Source: Neoroseomonas eburnea (GTDB taxonomy: Bacteria > Pseudomonadota > Alphaproteobacteria > Acetobacterales > Acetobacteraceae). From it: 64,000 nucleotides of DNA. The first letter of the stretch is position 1. Each line of letters opens with the position of its first letter. The position numbers and the translations under genes are program-made. The stretch covers positions 1 through 64,000 of the forward strand of contig NZ_JAAEDL010000010.1 in assembly GCF_018129005.1 (NCBI RefSeq). The letters run 5' to 3'. The notes beneath the pieces were generated by a model that was not told where the DNA came from, searched no databases, and was given only the letters and a program-made list of their open reading frames with translations. This document shows positions 17,102 to 36,793 of the stretch, in pieces.

Positions 17102-17980
17102 ATGGTCGAACATCGCCGCCTGCCATCCCTGAACGGCGTGCGGGCCTTCGAGGCGGCCGCGCGCACCGGCTCCTTCGTCGCCGCGGCGGCGGAGCTGAAC
17201 GTCACGCCCGCGGCGGTCAGCCGGCTGGTGCGGCTGCTCGAGGAACGCCTCGGCCTGCCGCTGTTCGAACGCCACGCCAACCGCCTGACGCCGACCGCGG
17301 CGGGCGAGACCTATCGGGCCGGCCTGACGCCGGCGCTCGACACACTGGCGCGGCTGACGGCGGAGGTGGTCGCGCGCCGTGGCGCGCCGGTGCTGACCGT
17401 CGGCGTCGGCCCCACCTTCGCGATCCGCTGGCTGATCCCGCGGCTCGCCGCCTTCACCCGGCAGCATCCGGGCATCGAGGTTCGTATTGCGACGGGCGGC
17501 GCGACGGTGCCCTTCTCGGAAGGCTGGAACTGCGGCATCCGTCTCGGCGCGGGCGACTGGCCGGGCCTCGCCGCGGACCGGTTGGTGGCGGCGGACCTGC
17601 TGCCGGTCTGCTCCCCTGCCATCGCGGCACGGCTGGACGCGCCGGCGGACCTCGCGAACGAAACCCTGCTCCGCGTGACCCACGCGCCGGAGGACTGGCC
17701 GAGCTGGGCCGCTGCGGCAGGCGCCCCCGCGCTGCACGCGGCGGGGCCGGTGTTCGAATTCTACGGCCAGGCGCTGCAGGCCGCGGCGGACGGGGTCGGC
17801 GTGGCAATGGGCATCCGGCTCTACATCGACGACGACCTCGCGGCCGGACGGCTGGTCGCGCCCTTCGCCGTGTCGGTGCCGAAGCGGATGGGGTGGTACC
17901 TGGTCTACCGGCCGGAACGGGCCACCGAACCGGCCTTCGCCGCCTTCCGGCGGTGGATCCTGGCGGCTGCCGGGGCGTAG
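17102..17980 (+). CDS. LysR-family transcriptional regulator (GcvA-like)
   Basis: A 292-residue protein. The N-terminal winged helix-turn-helix reads LNGVRAFEAAARTGSFVAAAAELNVTPAAVSRLVRLLEE. The effector-binding periplasmic-protein-like domain starts near residue 92 (VLTVGVGPTFAIRWLIPRLAAF) and keeps the GcvA-type pattern. It lies divergent to the TauE/SafE gene with 83 bases between starts, the standard arrangement for a LysR regulator and its target. The effector is unknown. Confidence 0.88.
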   Translation: MVEHRRLPSLNGVRAFEAAARTGSFVAAAAELNVTPAAVSRLVRLLEERLGLPLFERHANRLTPTAAGETYRAGLTPALDTLARLTAEVVARRGAPVLTVGVGPTFAIRWLIPRLAAFTRQHPGIEVRIATGGATVPFSEGWNCGIRLGAGDWPGLAADRLVAADLLPVCSPAIAARLDAPADLANETLLRVTHAPEDWPSWAAAAGAPALHAAGPVFEFYGQALQAAADGVGVAMGIRLYIDDDLAAGRLVAPFAVSVPKRMGWYLVYRPERATEPAFAAFRRWILAAAGA

Positions 17981-17984
17981 AAGG

Positions 17985-18008
17985 TCGGGGAGAAGGAATT
18001 CTCCCCGA
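17985..18008 (+). terminator. Stem-loop terminator after the LysR gene
   Basis: TCGGGGAGAA (17985-17994) pairs perfectly with TTCTCCCCGA (17999-18008), loop GGAA. It is followed by ACCCCACTTCTTCTTTTT, a pyrimidine/T-rich tail. It starts 5 bases after the LysR stop and shares its design with the other G-rich stem-loops of the window. Confidence 0.7.
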
Positions 18009-18045
18009 ACCCCACTTCTTCTTTTTGGCGACCTGGACGGGAGGC

Positions 18046-18873
18046 TCAGGCGGCCGCGGCACGGCGGCGGGCGCGGGGCATCGCCCGCAGCCCGGCGACC
18101 ATGAGGCCTGCAAGCCCCACCCAGACCGCCGGCCGGGGGCCGAAGGCGACATCCAGATTGGCGGCTAGCACGCGCCAGGGGTCGATGCCGGTCGCGAGGC
18201 CGTACCAGGCGAATTCGACGGCGGCCGTCGCGACACCCGCGGCCACGGCCAGGACGAGCATCGCCGGCACCGACGGCGCGCTCCCCTCCGGCGCGAGCGC
18301 GCGGTAGCCCATCAGCCAGGCGAAAAGACCCGCCATCAGCATCGGCTCGGTCACGTCGGCCTTGGACTGCAGGGTGAAATGCACCAGTGCCAGGGCGGCG
18401 ATCGGATAGGCCAGCCGATGCAGCCGCCGCCACGCCGCCCCGCCCATCCGCTTCAGCGCGCCGTCGGTGGAGGTCGCCGCCAGCGCCAGAAGCCCGAGCA
18501 GCGCCACGAAGCCGATCGTCAGGTAGATCCGGCGCAGGATCTCGCCCGCCACCTTCGCCCAGTCGAAGGCGAGGTCGCCGGCGTAGAGCACCAGATGGAG
18601 CGCCGCAAAGGCGAAGCAGGCGACGCCGACCATCCGCCGCAACTCCGCGAGCCGCGCCTGGCGCAGCACTTGCCGCGCCGGCGTGACGGCCAGCGACAGC
18701 AGCAGGAAGCGGATCGCCCAGGTGCCGCTGTCGAGCGTCGCGGCCTGCCAGGGCTTGGGGCCGAGCCCCGCCTGCCAGGCCTCGGCCGCCAGCCACAGGG
18801 CGGGAAGGAACAGCCCGGCGAAGACCAGGGCCTTGAACGGCGAGAAGGCGCCGCTGCGGTCGCGCCAGGGCAT
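18046..18873 (-). CDS. msrQ: Methionine-sulfoxide reductase heme-binding membrane subunit MsrQ
   Basis: A 275-residue integral membrane protein of the ferric-reductase-like/YedZ family. After a short start ([14 protein letters not shown]) come about seven helices, with conserved histidines in [32 protein letters not shown]. MsrQ passes quinone electrons through heme to the periplasmic molybdoenzyme MsrP, which repairs oxidised methionines. The partner msrP is not adjacent. ATG 18873 was chosen, as the frame extends upstream without family similarity. There is no other gene between it and rplK. Confidence 0.85.
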   Translation of the reverse strand: MPWRDRSGAFSPFKALVFAGLFLPALWLAAEAWQAGLGPKPWQAATLDSGTWAIRFLLLSLAVTPARQVLRQARLAELRRMVGVACFAFAALHLVLYAGDLAFDWAKVAGEILRRIYLTIGFVALLGLLALAATSTDGALKRMGGAAWRRLHRLAYPIAALALVHFTLQSKADVTEPMLMAGLFAWLMGYRALAPEGSAPSVPAMLVLAVAAGVATAAVEFAWYGLATGIDPWRVLAANLDVAFGPRPAVWVGLAGLMVAGLRAMPRARRRAAAA

Positions 18874-18943
18874 GCGTGTGAATTCTCCTGTCTCGCCCCT
18901 ATACGTTGGGGCGACCGCGCCGGTTAGCATCCGCAAAAGGCAC

Positions 18944-18971
18944 TGGACTCATTCGCCGTGCCGGGCTAGAT
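18944..18971 (+). promoter_or_regulatory. Possible promoter of rplK operon
   Basis: TGGACT (18944-18949) and CTAGAT (18966-18971) are spaced 16 bases apart, about 120 bases before rplK. Since rplK is separated from nusG here, it needs its own promoter, and this is the best candidate by eye. Confidence 0.35.
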
Positions 18972-19093
18972 GCGCGCCCTCGCCGACCGGCCGGGGGCCT
19001 TTCCCCGGCCTTCGGCGTTTTCCGGGAACGCGGGAGATCCTTCGGGGTCGCACGGACCGCGGGCCTCTGGATCAACCACAGAGGACTGCCACA

Positions 19094-19528
19094 GTGGCGA
19101 AGAAGATCGCAGGCTACATCAAGCTGCAGATCCCGGCCGGCAAGGCGAATCCGTCGCCGCCCGTCGGTCCCGCGCTCGGTCAGCGCGGCCTGAACATCAT
19201 GCAGTTCGTGAAGGAATTCAACGCGGCGACGCAGCAGATGGAGCCGGGCACGCCGACGCCCGTCGTCATCACCGCGTATTCCGACCGCACCTTTTCCTTC
19301 ATCACCAAGACCCCGCCGAACACGTACTTCCTGCTCAAGGCCGCGAAGCTCGAAAAGGGCAGCACCGCGCCGGGCAAGGGCGCGCCGGTCGGTCGCGTGA
19401 CCAAGTCCCAGCTGGTCGAGATCGCCAAGACCAAGATGCAGCACATGAACGCGAACGACGTGGACGCGGCCGTGCGGATGCTCGCGGGCTCCGCGCGCTC
19501 CATGGGCCTCACCGTGGTGGAGGGCTGA
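19094..19528 (+). CDS. rplK: 50S ribosomal protein L11
   Basis: A 144-residue protein from GTG 19094. It starts [20 protein letters not shown] with the conserved [20 protein letters not shown] loop that contacts 23S rRNA in the GTPase centre. It ends with [18 protein letters not shown]. It forms the L11 stalk base with L10/L12. rplA follows after 4 bases. A separate leader upstream shows it is a transcription start in this genome and not the tail of the nusG operon. Confidence 0.98.
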   Translation: MAKKIAGYIKLQIPAGKANPSPPVGPALGQRGLNIMQFVKEFNAATQQMEPGTPTPVVITAYSDRTFSFITKTPPNTYFLLKAAKLEKGSTAPGKGAPVGRVTKSQLVEIAKTKMQHMNANDVDAAVRMLAGSARSMGLTVVEG

Positions 19529-19532
19529 TCCC

Positions 19533-20234
19533 ATGGCCAAGCAGGGCAAGCGTCTGAAGGCCGTCTACGCCGGCTTCGACCGCGAGAAGATCTACGGCCT
19601 GGAGGAGGCGGTGAAGATCGCCAAGACCAATGCCAAGGCGAAGTTCGACGAGACGATCGAGATCTCGATGAACCTCGGCATCGACCCGCGCCACGCCGAC
19701 CAGATGGTCCGCGGCGTGGTCGGCCTGCCGCACGGCACCGGCAAGACGGTCCGCGTCGGCGTCTTCGCCCGCGGCCCGAAGGCCGAGGAAGCGAAGGCCG
19801 CCGGCGCCGACGTGGTGGGCGCGGACGACCTCGCCGCGCTGGTGCAGGAAGGCAAGATCGAGTTCGACCGCTGCATCGCGACCCCGGACATGATGGCGCT
19901 GGTGGGTCGCCTCGGTAAGGTGCTCGGCCCGCGCGGCCTGATGCCGAACCCGAAGCTCGGCACCGTGACCATGGACGTGAAGGGCGCCGTGACGGCCGCC
20001 AAGGCCGGCCAGGTCGAGTTCCGTGCCGAGAAGGCGGGCATCATCCATGCCGGCATCGGCAAGGCGTCGTTCGGCGAGGACCAGCTCCTCGCCAATGCGC
20101 GCGCTTTCGTGGAGGCGATCCAGCGCGCCAAGCCGACCGGGGCCAAGGGGACCTACGTGAAGAAGGTCGCCGTGTCCTCGACGATGGGCCCGGGCGTGAA
20201 GGTCGACGTCGCCAGCCTCGCGGCGACGGCCTGA
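19533..20234 (+). CDS. rplA: 50S ribosomal protein L1
   Basis: A 233-residue protein of usual length. Recognisable are [20 protein letters not shown], the RNA-binding [18 protein letters not shown], and [20 protein letters not shown], the diagnostic L1 signature. L1 forms the mobile stalk that steers deacylated tRNA out of the E-site. In E. coli it also represses its own rplKA mRNA, and whether this applies here is not visible. Confidence 0.98.
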   Translation: MAKQGKRLKAVYAGFDREKIYGLEEAVKIAKTNAKAKFDETIEISMNLGIDPRHADQMVRGVVGLPHGTGKTVRVGVFARGPKAEEAKAAGADVVGADDLAALVQEGKIEFDRCIATPDMMALVGRLGKVLGPRGLMPNPKLGTVTMDVKGAVTAAKAGQVEFRAEKAGIIHAGIGKASFGEDQLLANARAFVEAIQRAKPTGAKGTYVKKVAVSSTMGPGVKVDVASLAATA

Positions 20235-20518
20235 CGAGATACGCCCGCCCTTCGGGGCGGGCGGGCAGGGTGGGGTTCGCCCCATCCGAACCTGTCGGAG
20301 ACCTCCTGCGGCCCTTCGGGGCCTTGATTCGGCTTCGGCCGTGCAGGGGAGAGACGGGGTGCCGAACCTTTGACGACCCCGGGATCCGTCCCGGGGCGGC
20401 TTGGCTTGGTGTTCCGGCCTGACAGGCGAACCGGGGTGTGCGGCGTTCGCGCCGTCCGCCCCCGTGTGAACCGGCCGGTGCCCTTCCACAAGGCCCCGGC
20501 CACCGACGGAGACGTAGA
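20235..20518 (+). promoter_or_regulatory. Hairpin-rich leader of rplJ-rplL
   Basis: A 284-base gap between rplA and rplJ holds several GC hairpins. CGCCCGCCC/GGGCGGGCG lies near 20242-20262, a GGCCCTTCGGGGCC element near 20310, and CCCCGGGA-TCCG-TCCCGGGG at 20377-20396. In many bacteria the rplJ leader carries an attenuator and the L10-L12 autoregulatory site. That role is inferred from position only. Confidence 0.5.
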
Positions 20519-21043
20519 GTGGACCGTACGGAGAAGCGTGAGTTCGTCGCTTCGCTCGCGGCCGTCTTCGCGGAGACCTCCTTCGTGCTCGTCGCCCAGA
20601 ACAAGGGGCTGACGGTCGCGGATGTGAGCGATCTGCGGCGGCGGATGCGCGCGGCTGGCGCGACGTACAAGGTCGCGAAGAACCGCCTGGCCACCCTCGC
20701 CCTCGAAGGCACCCGTTTCGACGGCGTCAAGCCGCTGCTGAAGGGTCCGACGGCCATTGCATGGTCGAAGGATCCGGTTGCGGTGGCGAAGACCGCGGTC
20801 GAGTTCGCCAAGACGAACGACAAGTTCGTTGTCCTGGGCGGCGCGCTCGGAACCCAGACCCTCGACGCCTCCGGCGTCAAGGCTCTGGCCGAGCTGCCGT
20901 CCCTGGAGACGCTGCGGGCGCAGCTGCTGGGTCTCATCCAGACCCCGGCGACGCGCATCGCGGGCATCCTCCAGGCCCCCGGCGGGCAGGTGGCGCGGGT
21001 CCTGGCGGCATACGCCAAGAAGGACGAGGCCCAGGCGGCCTGA
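20519..21043 (+). CDS. rplJ: 50S ribosomal protein L10
   Basis: A 174-residue protein starting at GTG 20519 ([20 protein letters not shown]). The central [19 protein letters not shown] is the conserved L10 core that binds 23S rRNA. The C-terminal helix ([22 protein letters not shown]) anchors L7/L12 dimers. GGAG lies about 8 bases upstream of the GTG. rplL follows after 112 bases. Confidence 0.97.
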   Translation: MDRTEKREFVASLAAVFAETSFVLVAQNKGLTVADVSDLRRRMRAAGATYKVAKNRLATLALEGTRFDGVKPLLKGPTAIAWSKDPVAVAKTAVEFAKTNDKFVVLGGALGTQTLDASGVKALAELPSLETLRAQLLGLIQTPATRIAGILQAPGGQVARVLAAYAKKDEAQAA

Positions 21044-21155
21044 GGGCCGCAGGAACCCTCCCCCGCAGCCGTTTCGCCTCAGGGTTGAGGTGCAAATCGG
21101 TCACGGGGGAGTTGCACAACCGAAGTCAAGCCATTAGATCGAGGAGCATTCAGAC

Positions 21156-21536
21156 ATGGCCGATCTCGCGAAGCTGGTGGACGAGCTGTCGTCCCTGACC
21201 GTCCTGGAGGCCGCCGAGCTCTCCAAGATGCTCGAGGAGAAGTGGGGCGTTTCCGCCGCGGCGCCGGTCGCCGTGGCCGCGGCGCCGGCTGCCGGCGCGG
21301 CTGCCGCCCCGGCGGCGGAAGCCCAGACCGAGTTCACCGTCATCCTTGCCGCCGCCGGCGACAAGAAGATCAACGTGATCAAGGAAATCCGCACCATCAC
21401 CGGCCTTGGCCTCAAGGAAGCCAAGGACCTGGTCGAGGGCGCCCCGAAGACCGTCAAGGAAGGCGTGTCCAAGGAAGAGGCGGACAAGATCAAGAAGGTG
21501 CTGGAAGAGAACGGCGCCAAGGTCGAGGTCAAGTGA
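21156..21536 (+). CDS. rplL: 50S ribosomal protein L7/L12
   Basis: A 126-residue protein. The N-terminal dimerisation helices ([23 protein letters not shown]) are followed by an Ala/Pro-rich flexible hinge (about residues 33-57). The C-terminal factor-binding domain holds [20 protein letters not shown] and [19 protein letters not shown]. It recruits EF-Tu, EF-G and IF2. AGGAG lies 10 bases upstream of the ATG. A 192-base gap with a GC hairpin (around 21550-21570) separates it from rpoB. Confidence 0.98.
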   Translation: MADLAKLVDELSSLTVLEAAELSKMLEEKWGVSAAAPVAVAAAPAAGAAAAPAAEAQTEFTVILAAAGDKKINVIKEIRTITGLGLKEAKDLVEGAPKTVKEGVSKEEADKIKKVLEENGAKVEVK

Positions 21537-21728
21537 TCTCGCCCTCCGTCCCCGTCCGGCGACGGGCGGGGATGGGGGAGTAGTTCGATCGGGTGCGGGT
21601 GGAGTTGCCGGATGGGTCCGGTAACGCCGCCCGTTCCTGCGTTCCTCCGGTCCGGGGATCGGGGAGACGATGAGTTCCCTGCCGGCCGGGGTGTTCAGGG
21701 CCGGGGCAGATAGGGAAGCAGGACAGGC

Positions 21729-25913
<4,185 letters not shown>

Positions 25914-25992
25914 TCCGCCGGCGCTCCACCCTTTTCGAAACGCTCAGCCGCCGCGGGAATTCCGCGGCGGCGGCCTCATCCACGAGGACCGC

Positions 25993-30165
<4,173 letters not shown>

Positions 30166-30188
30166 GGGCGCCCGCGCGCAAGTCATCG

Positions 30189-30221
30189 GGGGCCGGCCTT
30201 CGCAAGGGGCCGGCCCCTTTT
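30189..30221 (+). terminator. Rho-independent terminator of rpoBC
   Basis: GGGGCCGGCC (30189-30198) pairs with GGCCGGCCCC (30208-30217) and is followed directly by TTTT (30218-30221). It sits just after rpoC and separates the rpoBC unit from the str operon. The remaining 30222-30490 holds the rpsL promoter and leader and no gene. Confidence 0.8.
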
Positions 30222-30262
30222 CTGTTCCGTCGGGACTTCGTGTGAATCGGGTCCTGATGTGC

Positions 30263-30291
30263 TTGACTCACCCGGGGGGCACGCGTAGATA
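30263..30291 (+). promoter_or_regulatory. Promoter of the rpsL-rpsG-tuf (str) operon
   Basis: TTGACT (30263-30268) and TAGATA (30286-30291) are separated by 17 bases. The downstream leader to rpsL is about 190 bases and includes CCGGCGCCGC-type GC hairpins. It is the strongest hexamer pair in the gap after the rpoC terminator. Confidence 0.55.
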
Positions 30292-30490
30292 GCGCCCCCT
30301 CGGCAGGGCTCCGGAGACGGCGCCCTGTCAGGTTTTGGTCCACAACGCTGCGCCGCCGGCGCCGCCCCACGATACCGGGGCTGAGGCCGGCAGCACGACG
30401 GACGCCCGGAAGGCGCGCATAGGCGCGCCGTGCCGGGCCGTCTCGTTTGGCAGGGCAGCGACGCGGACGGGATGGTTACGAAGGGGCGTC

Positions 30491-30862
30491 ATGCCGACGA
30501 TCAACCAGCTCATCGCCAAGGGGCGTGAGACCAAGCCGGCCCGGAACAAGGTTCCGGCGCTCAAGGGCAGCCCGCAGAAGCGCGGCGTGTGCACGCGCGT
30601 CTATACGACGACGCCGAAGAAGCCGAACTCGGCTCTTCGCAAGGTCGCGAAGGTGCGCCTGACGAACGGCTTCGAAGTGGTGAGCTACATCCCGGGCGAA
30701 GGCCACAACCTGCAGGAGCACTCGGTCGTCCTGATCCGCGGTGGTCGCGTGAAGGATCTTCCGGGCGTTCGCTACCACATCCTGCGCGGCGTGCTCGACA
30801 CCCAGGGCATCGCCAAGCGCCGCCAGCGCCGTTCGCTCTACGGCGCGAAGCGTCCGAAGTGA
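30491..30862 (+). CDS. rpsL: 30S ribosomal protein S12
   Basis: A 123-residue protein starting [20 protein letters not shown]. The decoding-site loops are wild type: [19 protein letters not shown] (Lys at the E. coli 43 position) and [13 protein letters not shown] (Lys at the 88 position). Streptomycin sensitivity is expected from this gene. It is the first gene of the str operon, with rpsG 11 bases downstream. Confidence 0.99.
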   Translation: MPTINQLIAKGRETKPARNKVPALKGSPQKRGVCTRVYTTTPKKPNSALRKVAKVRLTNGFEVVSYIPGEGHNLQEHSVVLIRGGRVKDLPGVRYHILRGVLDTQGIAKRRQRRSLYGAKRPK

Positions 30863-30873
30863 GGGTCTGAGAG

Positions 30874-31350
30874 ATGTCCCGTCGTCACCGCGCAGAGAAG
30901 CGCGAAGTCCTGCCCGATCCGAAGTTCGGCGACGTCGTGCTGAGCCGTTTCATGAACGTGCTCATGTATGACGGCAAGAAGAGCACGGCCGAGCACATCG
31001 TCTATGCCGCCATGGACACGCTGAAGAAGCGCGGCGGGCCGAACAGCGATCCGCTGCGGCTGTTCCATGAGGCGATGGACAACGTGAAGCCGGCCGTCGA
31101 GGTTCGCAGCCGCCGCGTCGGTGGCGCGACCTACCAGGTGCCGGTGGAAGTCCGCCCGGAACGCCGCCAGGCGCTGGCGATCCGCTGGCTGATCGAGTCC
31201 GCCCGCAAGCGCGGCGAGCACACGATGGAAGAGCGCCTTTCCGGCGAGTTGATGGACGCGGCGAACAACCGCGGTTCGGCCGTGAAGAAGCGCGAAGACA
31301 CGCACCGGATGGCAGAGGCCAACAAGGCCTTCAGCCATTACCGCTGGTAA
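30874..31350 (+). CDS. rpsG: 30S ribosomal protein S7
   Basis: A 158-residue protein starting [20 protein letters not shown], with the conserved [23 protein letters not shown] and a final AFSHYRW. It nucleates the 30S head. In most proteobacteria fusA follows. Here the stop is only 24 bases before tuf, so fusA is absent from this operon. Confidence 0.98.
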   Translation: MSRRHRAEKREVLPDPKFGDVVLSRFMNVLMYDGKKSTAEHIVYAAMDTLKKRGGPNSDPLRLFHEAMDNVKPAVEVRSRRVGGATYQVPVEVRPERRQALAIRWLIESARKRGEHTMEERLSGELMDAANNRGSAVKKREDTHRMAEANKAFSHYRW

Positions 31351-31374
31351 GAACCCCGATCGGGAAGCACGGAC

Positions 31375-32562
<1,188 letters not shown>

Positions 32563-32587
32563 TCGGCAGGAACGCGGGTCCCAGACC

Positions 32588-32896
<309 letters not shown>

Positions 32897-32924
32897 GATC
32901 TCAAGGCCAGAGGGAAATAGAGCC

Positions 32925-33611
32925 ATGGCCGCGAAGACGGGCCGCACCGGCCTGATCGCGAAAAAGCTGGGAATGTCCCGGCTGTTCAACGAGGACGGTT
33001 CGACCGTTCCCGTGACGCTGCTCCATGTGGACAATGTCCGCGTGGTCGCGAAGCGCACCGCCGACAAGGATGGCTACGAGGCCGTCCAACTCGGGATCGG
33101 TGCGGCGAAGCCCAAGAACGTCTCCAAGGCGAACAAGGGCCATTTCGCGAAGTCCGGTGTGGAAGCGCCGAAGAAGGTGGTCGAGTTCCGTGTCGGAGCC
33201 GATGCGTCGATCGAGCCCGGCGCCGTCCTCTCGCCCGCGCATTTCGTGAAGGGCCAGAAGGTCGACGTCACCGGCGTGACGGTCGGCAAGGGCTTCGCGG
33301 GTGCGATGAAGCGCTGGAACTTCTCGGGCCTCGAGGCGACGCACGGCGTGTCGGTGAGTCACCGCTCGCACGGTTCGACCGGCAACCGCCAGGATCCGGG
33401 CAAGACCTTCAAGAACAAGAAGATGGCCGGGCATCTCGGCGTCGAGCGCGTGACCACCCAGAACCTGGAAGTGGCCGGCGTCGATGCGGAGAAGGGCCTG
33501 CTGCTGATCAAGGGTGCCGTTCCCGGTTCGAAGGGCGGCTACGTGCTGATCCGCGACGCTGTGAAGCGCGCGCGTCACGCCGATGCGCCCTTCCCGGCGG
33601 CCGTGGCCTGA
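32925..33611 (+). CDS. rplC: 50S ribosomal protein L3
   Basis: A 228-residue protein. ATG 32925 gives [20 protein letters not shown]. The L3 signature [20 protein letters not shown] and the extended loop [27 protein letters not shown] that reaches the peptidyl-transferase centre are present. A methylated Gln is known at the QDPG motif in E. coli. It lies 28 bases after rpsJ and 11 before rplD. Confidence 0.98.
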   Translation: MAAKTGRTGLIAKKLGMSRLFNEDGSTVPVTLLHVDNVRVVAKRTADKDGYEAVQLGIGAAKPKNVSKANKGHFAKSGVEAPKKVVEFRVGADASIEPGAVLSPAHFVKGQKVDVTGVTVGKGFAGAMKRWNFSGLEATHGVSVSHRSHGSTGNRQDPGKTFKNKKMAGHLGVERVTTQNLEVAGVDAEKGLLLIKGAVPGSKGGYVLIRDAVKRARHADAPFPAAVA

Positions 33612-33622
33612 GCGAGGCGAAG

Positions 33623-34243
33623 ATGCAGATTTCCGTCATCACCCTCGACAACGCCCCGGCCGGCGAGATCGACCTGCCGGAAGAGGTGTTCGGCGCCGCG
33701 CCGCGGGCCGACATCATGGCGCGCGTCGTGCACTGGCAGCTCGCGAAGCGCCGCGCCGGCACGCACAAGGCGAAGGGCATGGGCGAGGTCTCCGGGACCA
33801 CGAAGAAGCCCTATCGCCAGAAGGGCACCGGCAATGCGCGCCAGGGCTCGCTGCGCTCCCCGCAGTTCCGCAAGGGCGGCGTGGTGCATGGCCCGGTCGT
33901 GCGCGACCATGGCTACAGCCTGAACAAGAAGGTGCGCCGTCTCGGCCTCATCTCCGCGCTCAGCCAGAAGGCGGCCGAGGGCAAGCTCGTGGTGCTCGAC
34001 ACCGCGACGCTCGGAGCCGATGCCAAGACCGGCCAGGTCGCGGCGAAGCTGAAGGCGCTCGGCTGGAACAGCGCGCTGGTGGTGGACGCCGCGGCGGACG
34101 AGAACTTCGCCCGCGTGGTGCGCAACCTGCCGAAGGTGCAGGTGCTGCCGACCGTCGGCGCCAATGTGTACGACATCCTCAACCACGACGTGCTCGCGGT
34201 GACGCGCGCCGGCGTGGAGGCGCTGAAGGAGAGGCTGGCATGA
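33623..34243 (+). CDS. rplD: 50S ribosomal protein L4
   Basis: A 206-residue protein with the exit-tunnel loop [35 protein letters not shown], followed by a globular alpha/beta domain. In E. coli L4 represses the S10 operon by attenuation. Here the S10 genes follow tuf closely and no attenuator was seen. Its stop overlaps the rplW start by four bases. Confidence 0.98.
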   Translation: MQISVITLDNAPAGEIDLPEEVFGAAPRADIMARVVHWQLAKRRAGTHKAKGMGEVSGTTKKPYRQKGTGNARQGSLRSPQFRKGGVVHGPVVRDHGYSLNKKVRRLGLISALSQKAAEGKLVVLDTATLGADAKTGQVAAKLKALGWNSALVVDAAADENFARVVRNLPKVQVLPTVGANVYDILNHDVLAVTRAGVEALKERLA

Positions 34244-34572
34244 GCGAGACGCCGGCGAAGCCGAAGCGCCCGGTGATCGGGCGCGAGCGGATGTACCAGA
34301 CCATCCTCTCGCCCCTGGTGACCGAGAAGGCGACGTTGAACAGCGAACGCGGCCAGGTGACCTTCAAGGTCGCCCCGGACGCGACCAAGCCGCAGATCAA
34401 GGCGGCTGTCGAAGGGCTGTTCGGGGTGAAGGTCCTCGCGGTCAACACGATCGTGGTGAAGGGCAAGACCAAGCGGTTCCGCAACCGCCCGGGTCAGCGT
34501 TCGGATTGGAAGAAGGCGATGGTGCGCCTGGCCGAGGGCCAGAGCATCGACCTCACGACGGGGCTCGCGTAA
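34240..34572 (+). CDS. rplW: 50S ribosomal protein L23
   Basis: A 110-residue protein. The ATG overlaps the rplD stop (ATGA). A short Lys/Pro-rich start is followed by [18 protein letters not shown], the L23 signature region, and by [20 protein letters not shown]. It sits at the tunnel exit and docks trigger factor and SRP. rplB begins 3 bases after the stop. Confidence 0.98.
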   Translation: MSETPAKPKRPVIGRERMYQTILSPLVTEKATLNSERGQVTFKVAPDATKPQIKAAVEGLFGVKVLAVNTIVVKGKTKRFRNRPGQRSDWKKAMVRLAEGQSIDLTTGLA

Positions 34573-34575
34573 GCC

Positions 34576-35412
34576 ATGGCTCTGAAGAATTTCAACCCGG
34601 TCACGCCCTCGCTGCGCGGCACGATCCTCATCGATCGTTCCGAGCTGTGGAAGGGCGCGCCGGTGAAGGGCCTGACCGAGGGCAAGCATTCCTCGGGCGG
34701 GCGCAACAATCACGGCCGCATCACCGTCCGCTTCCGTGGCGGCGGACACAAGCGCGCCTACCGCCTGGTCGACTTCAAGCGTCGTGCGAAGTTCGGCGTG
34801 CCGGGCATCGTCGAGCGGCTGGAGTACGACCCCAACCGCACGGCCTTCATCGCGCTGGTGAAGTACCAGGATGGGGAGCTTTCCTACATCCTGGCGCCGC
34901 AGCGCCTGAAGGCGGGCGACACGGTGGTCGCGGGTGAGAAGGCCGATATCAAGCCGGGCAACGCCATGCCGATGGCGGCGATCCCGGTCGGCACGATCAT
35001 CCACAACATCGAGCTCAAGGCCGGTGCGGGCGGCAAGCTCGCGCGCTCGGCCGGCACCTTCGCGCAGCTCGTCGGCAAGGACCAGGGCTACGCTCAGGTG
35101 AAGCTGATGTCGGGCGAGCTGCGGCTGATCCGGTCGGAGTGCATGGCCTCGATCGGCGCCGTGTCCAACCCGGACAACAGCAACCAGCAGCTTGGCAAGG
35201 CCGGCCGCAGCCGTTGGCTCGGCAGGAAGCCGCACAACCGCGGTGTGGTGATGAACCCGGTCGACCACCCGCATGGCGGTGGTGAAGGCCGTACCTCCGG
35301 TGGCCGTCATCCGGTGACGCCGTGGGGCAAGCCGACCAAGGGTGCGAAGACCCGCAACAACAAGCGGACCGACGGGCTCATTGTCCGGCGCCGCAACGCG
35401 ACGAAGGGCTGA
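34576..35412 (+). CDS. rplB: 50S ribosomal protein L2
   Basis: A 278-residue protein: [20 protein letters not shown], the zinc-free core [20 protein letters not shown], and the functional C-terminus [15 protein letters not shown] with the histidine near the peptidyl-transferase centre. It ends with a basic [19 protein letters not shown] tail. It is the largest conserved 50S core protein and lies within tightly packed S10 genes. Confidence 0.98.
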   Translation: MALKNFNPVTPSLRGTILIDRSELWKGAPVKGLTEGKHSSGGRNNHGRITVRFRGGGHKRAYRLVDFKRRAKFGVPGIVERLEYDPNRTAFIALVKYQDGELSYILAPQRLKAGDTVVAGEKADIKPGNAMPMAAIPVGTIIHNIELKAGAGGKLARSAGTFAQLVGKDQGYAQVKLMSGELRLIRSECMASIGAVSNPDNSNQQLGKAGRSRWLGRKPHNRGVVMNPVDHPHGGGEGRTSGGRHPVTPWGKPTKGAKTRNNKRTDGLIVRRRNATKG

Positions 35413-35417
35413 CGACG

Positions 35418-35696
35418 ATGTCGCGCAGCGTCTGGAAGGGGCCGTTCGTCGACGGCTACCTGCTCAACAAGGCGGAGGCCGCCCGGGCTTCGACGCGCAA
35501 TGAGATCATCAAGATCTGGTCGCGCCGCAGCACGATCCTGCCGCAGTTCGTCGGCCTGACCTTCGGCGTCTACAACGGCAAGAAGTTCCTGCCGGTGCAG
35601 GTGACCGAGAACATGGTGGGCCACAAGTTCGGCGAGTTCTCGCCGACGCGGACCTTCACCGGCCACGCGGCCGACAAGAAGGCGAAGCGGGGCTGA
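35418..35696 (+). CDS. rpsS: 30S ribosomal protein S19
   Basis: A 92-residue protein from ATG 35418: [20 protein letters not shown], then [20 protein letters not shown] and [16 protein letters not shown]. It binds the 30S head with S13. It follows rplB by 5 bases and precedes rplV by 4. Confidence 0.98.
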   Translation: MSRSVWKGPFVDGYLLNKAEAARASTRNEIIKIWSRRSTILPQFVGLTFGVYNGKKFLPVQVTENMVGHKFGEFSPTRTFTGHAADKKAKRG

Positions 35697-35700
35697 TCCG

Positions 35701-36102
35701 ATGAGCAAGCCGAAGCATCCCCGGGGTCTCGAGGACCACGAGGCGCAGGCGGTGACGTGGAACATCCGCGTCTCCCCGCGCAAGCTGAACCTGGTTGCCG
35801 GGATGATCCGCGGCAAGCGGGCGCAGGACGCGGTCGCGCAGCTGACCTTCAGCAAGCGCCGCATCGCTGTGACGGTGAAGAAGACGCTCGAGAGCGCGAT
35901 CGCCAACGCCGAGAACAATCACAGCCTCGACGTCGACCGCCTGGTCGTCTCGAAGGCCGAGGTCGGCCGCGCGATGGTGATGAAGCGCTTCCACGCCCGT
36001 GGCCGCGGTCGCGCGTCCACCGTCGAGAAGTGGTTCAGCCACCTCAAGATCGTGGTGGCGGAGCAGCAGCTGGCCGCCCCGGCCGAGCAGGAGGCCGCGT
36101 AA
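35701..36102 (+). CDS. rplV: 50S ribosomal protein L22
   Basis: A 133-residue protein. The N-terminus carries a short lead [18 protein letters not shown] before the family start ([20 protein letters not shown]). The exit-tunnel hairpin is [16 protein letters not shown] short Ala/Glu-rich C-terminal tail ([14 protein letters not shown]) extends it beyond the 110-residue minimum. rpsC starts one base after its stop. Confidence 0.97.
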   Translation: MSKPKHPRGLEDHEAQAVTWNIRVSPRKLNLVAGMIRGKRAQDAVAQLTFSKRRIAVTVKKTLESAIANAENNHSLDVDRLVVSKAEVGRAMVMKRFHARGRGRASTVEKWFSHLKIVVAEQQLAAPAEQEAA

Positions 36103-36103
36103 C

Positions 36104-36781
36104 ATGGGCCAGAAGGTCAATCCGATCGGGCTGCGGCTCGGCATCAACCGGACGTGGGACAGCCGCTGGTTCGCCGGGGCGGACTACGCGAAGCTGCTGC
36201 ATGAGGACTTCAAGCTGCGCGAGACGCTGCTGAAGCGCCTGAAGGGCGCTGGCGTGTCCCGCGTAGTGATCGAGCGCCCGGCGAAGAAGCCCCGCGTGAC
36301 GATCCATGCCGCCCGCCCGGGCGTCGTGATCGGCAAGAAGGGCGCGGACATCGAGGTGCTGCGCAAGGATCTGATGAAGATGGCCGGCGCGGAAGTCGCG
36401 CTGAACATCGTCGAGATCCGCAAGCCCGAGATCGACGCGACGCTGGTGGCCGAGAACATCGCCCAGCAGCTCGAGCGCCGCGTGGCCTTCCGCCGTGCGA
36501 TGAAGCGCGCGGTGCAGTCCGCCATGCGTCTCGGCGCCGGCGGTATCCGCATCAACTGCTCGGGTCGTCTGGGCGGGGCCGAGATTGCGCGCATGGAGTG
36601 GTATCGCGAGGGCCGCGTGCCCTTGCACACGCTCCGCGCCGATATCGACTTCGGCACGGCGACCGCGAAGACCACCTACGGCACCTGCGGTGTGAAGGTG
36701 TGGATCTTCAAGGGCGAGATCATGGCCCATGATCCGATGGCGCAGGACAAGCGCGCCGCGGAACAGGCGCCGCAGCGCTGA
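36104..36781 (+). CDS. rpsC: 30S ribosomal protein S3
   Basis: A 225-residue protein, [20 protein letters not shown]. The KH domain contains [18 protein letters not shown]. The S3 signature [21 protein letters not shown] follows in the C-terminal half. Together with S4 and S5 it lines the mRNA entry channel. A short variable tail ([14 protein letters not shown]) ends it. Confidence 0.98.
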   Translation: MGQKVNPIGLRLGINRTWDSRWFAGADYAKLLHEDFKLRETLLKRLKGAGVSRVVIERPAKKPRVTIHAARPGVVIGKKGADIEVLRKDLMKMAGAEVALNIVEIRKPEIDATLVAENIAQQLERRVAFRRAMKRAVQSAMRLGAGGIRINCSGRLGGAEIARMEWYREGRVPLHTLRADIDFGTATAKTTYGTCGVKVWIFKGEIMAHDPMAQDKRAAEQAPQR

Positions 36782-36793
36782 AGGTGAAGGACA

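Noticed and set aside
21537-21728. Terminator between rplL and rpoB.
   Set aside because: A GC hairpin near 21550-21570 exists but lacks a T-run and has an imperfect stem. It could be an attenuator, but this is too weak to list as a feature.
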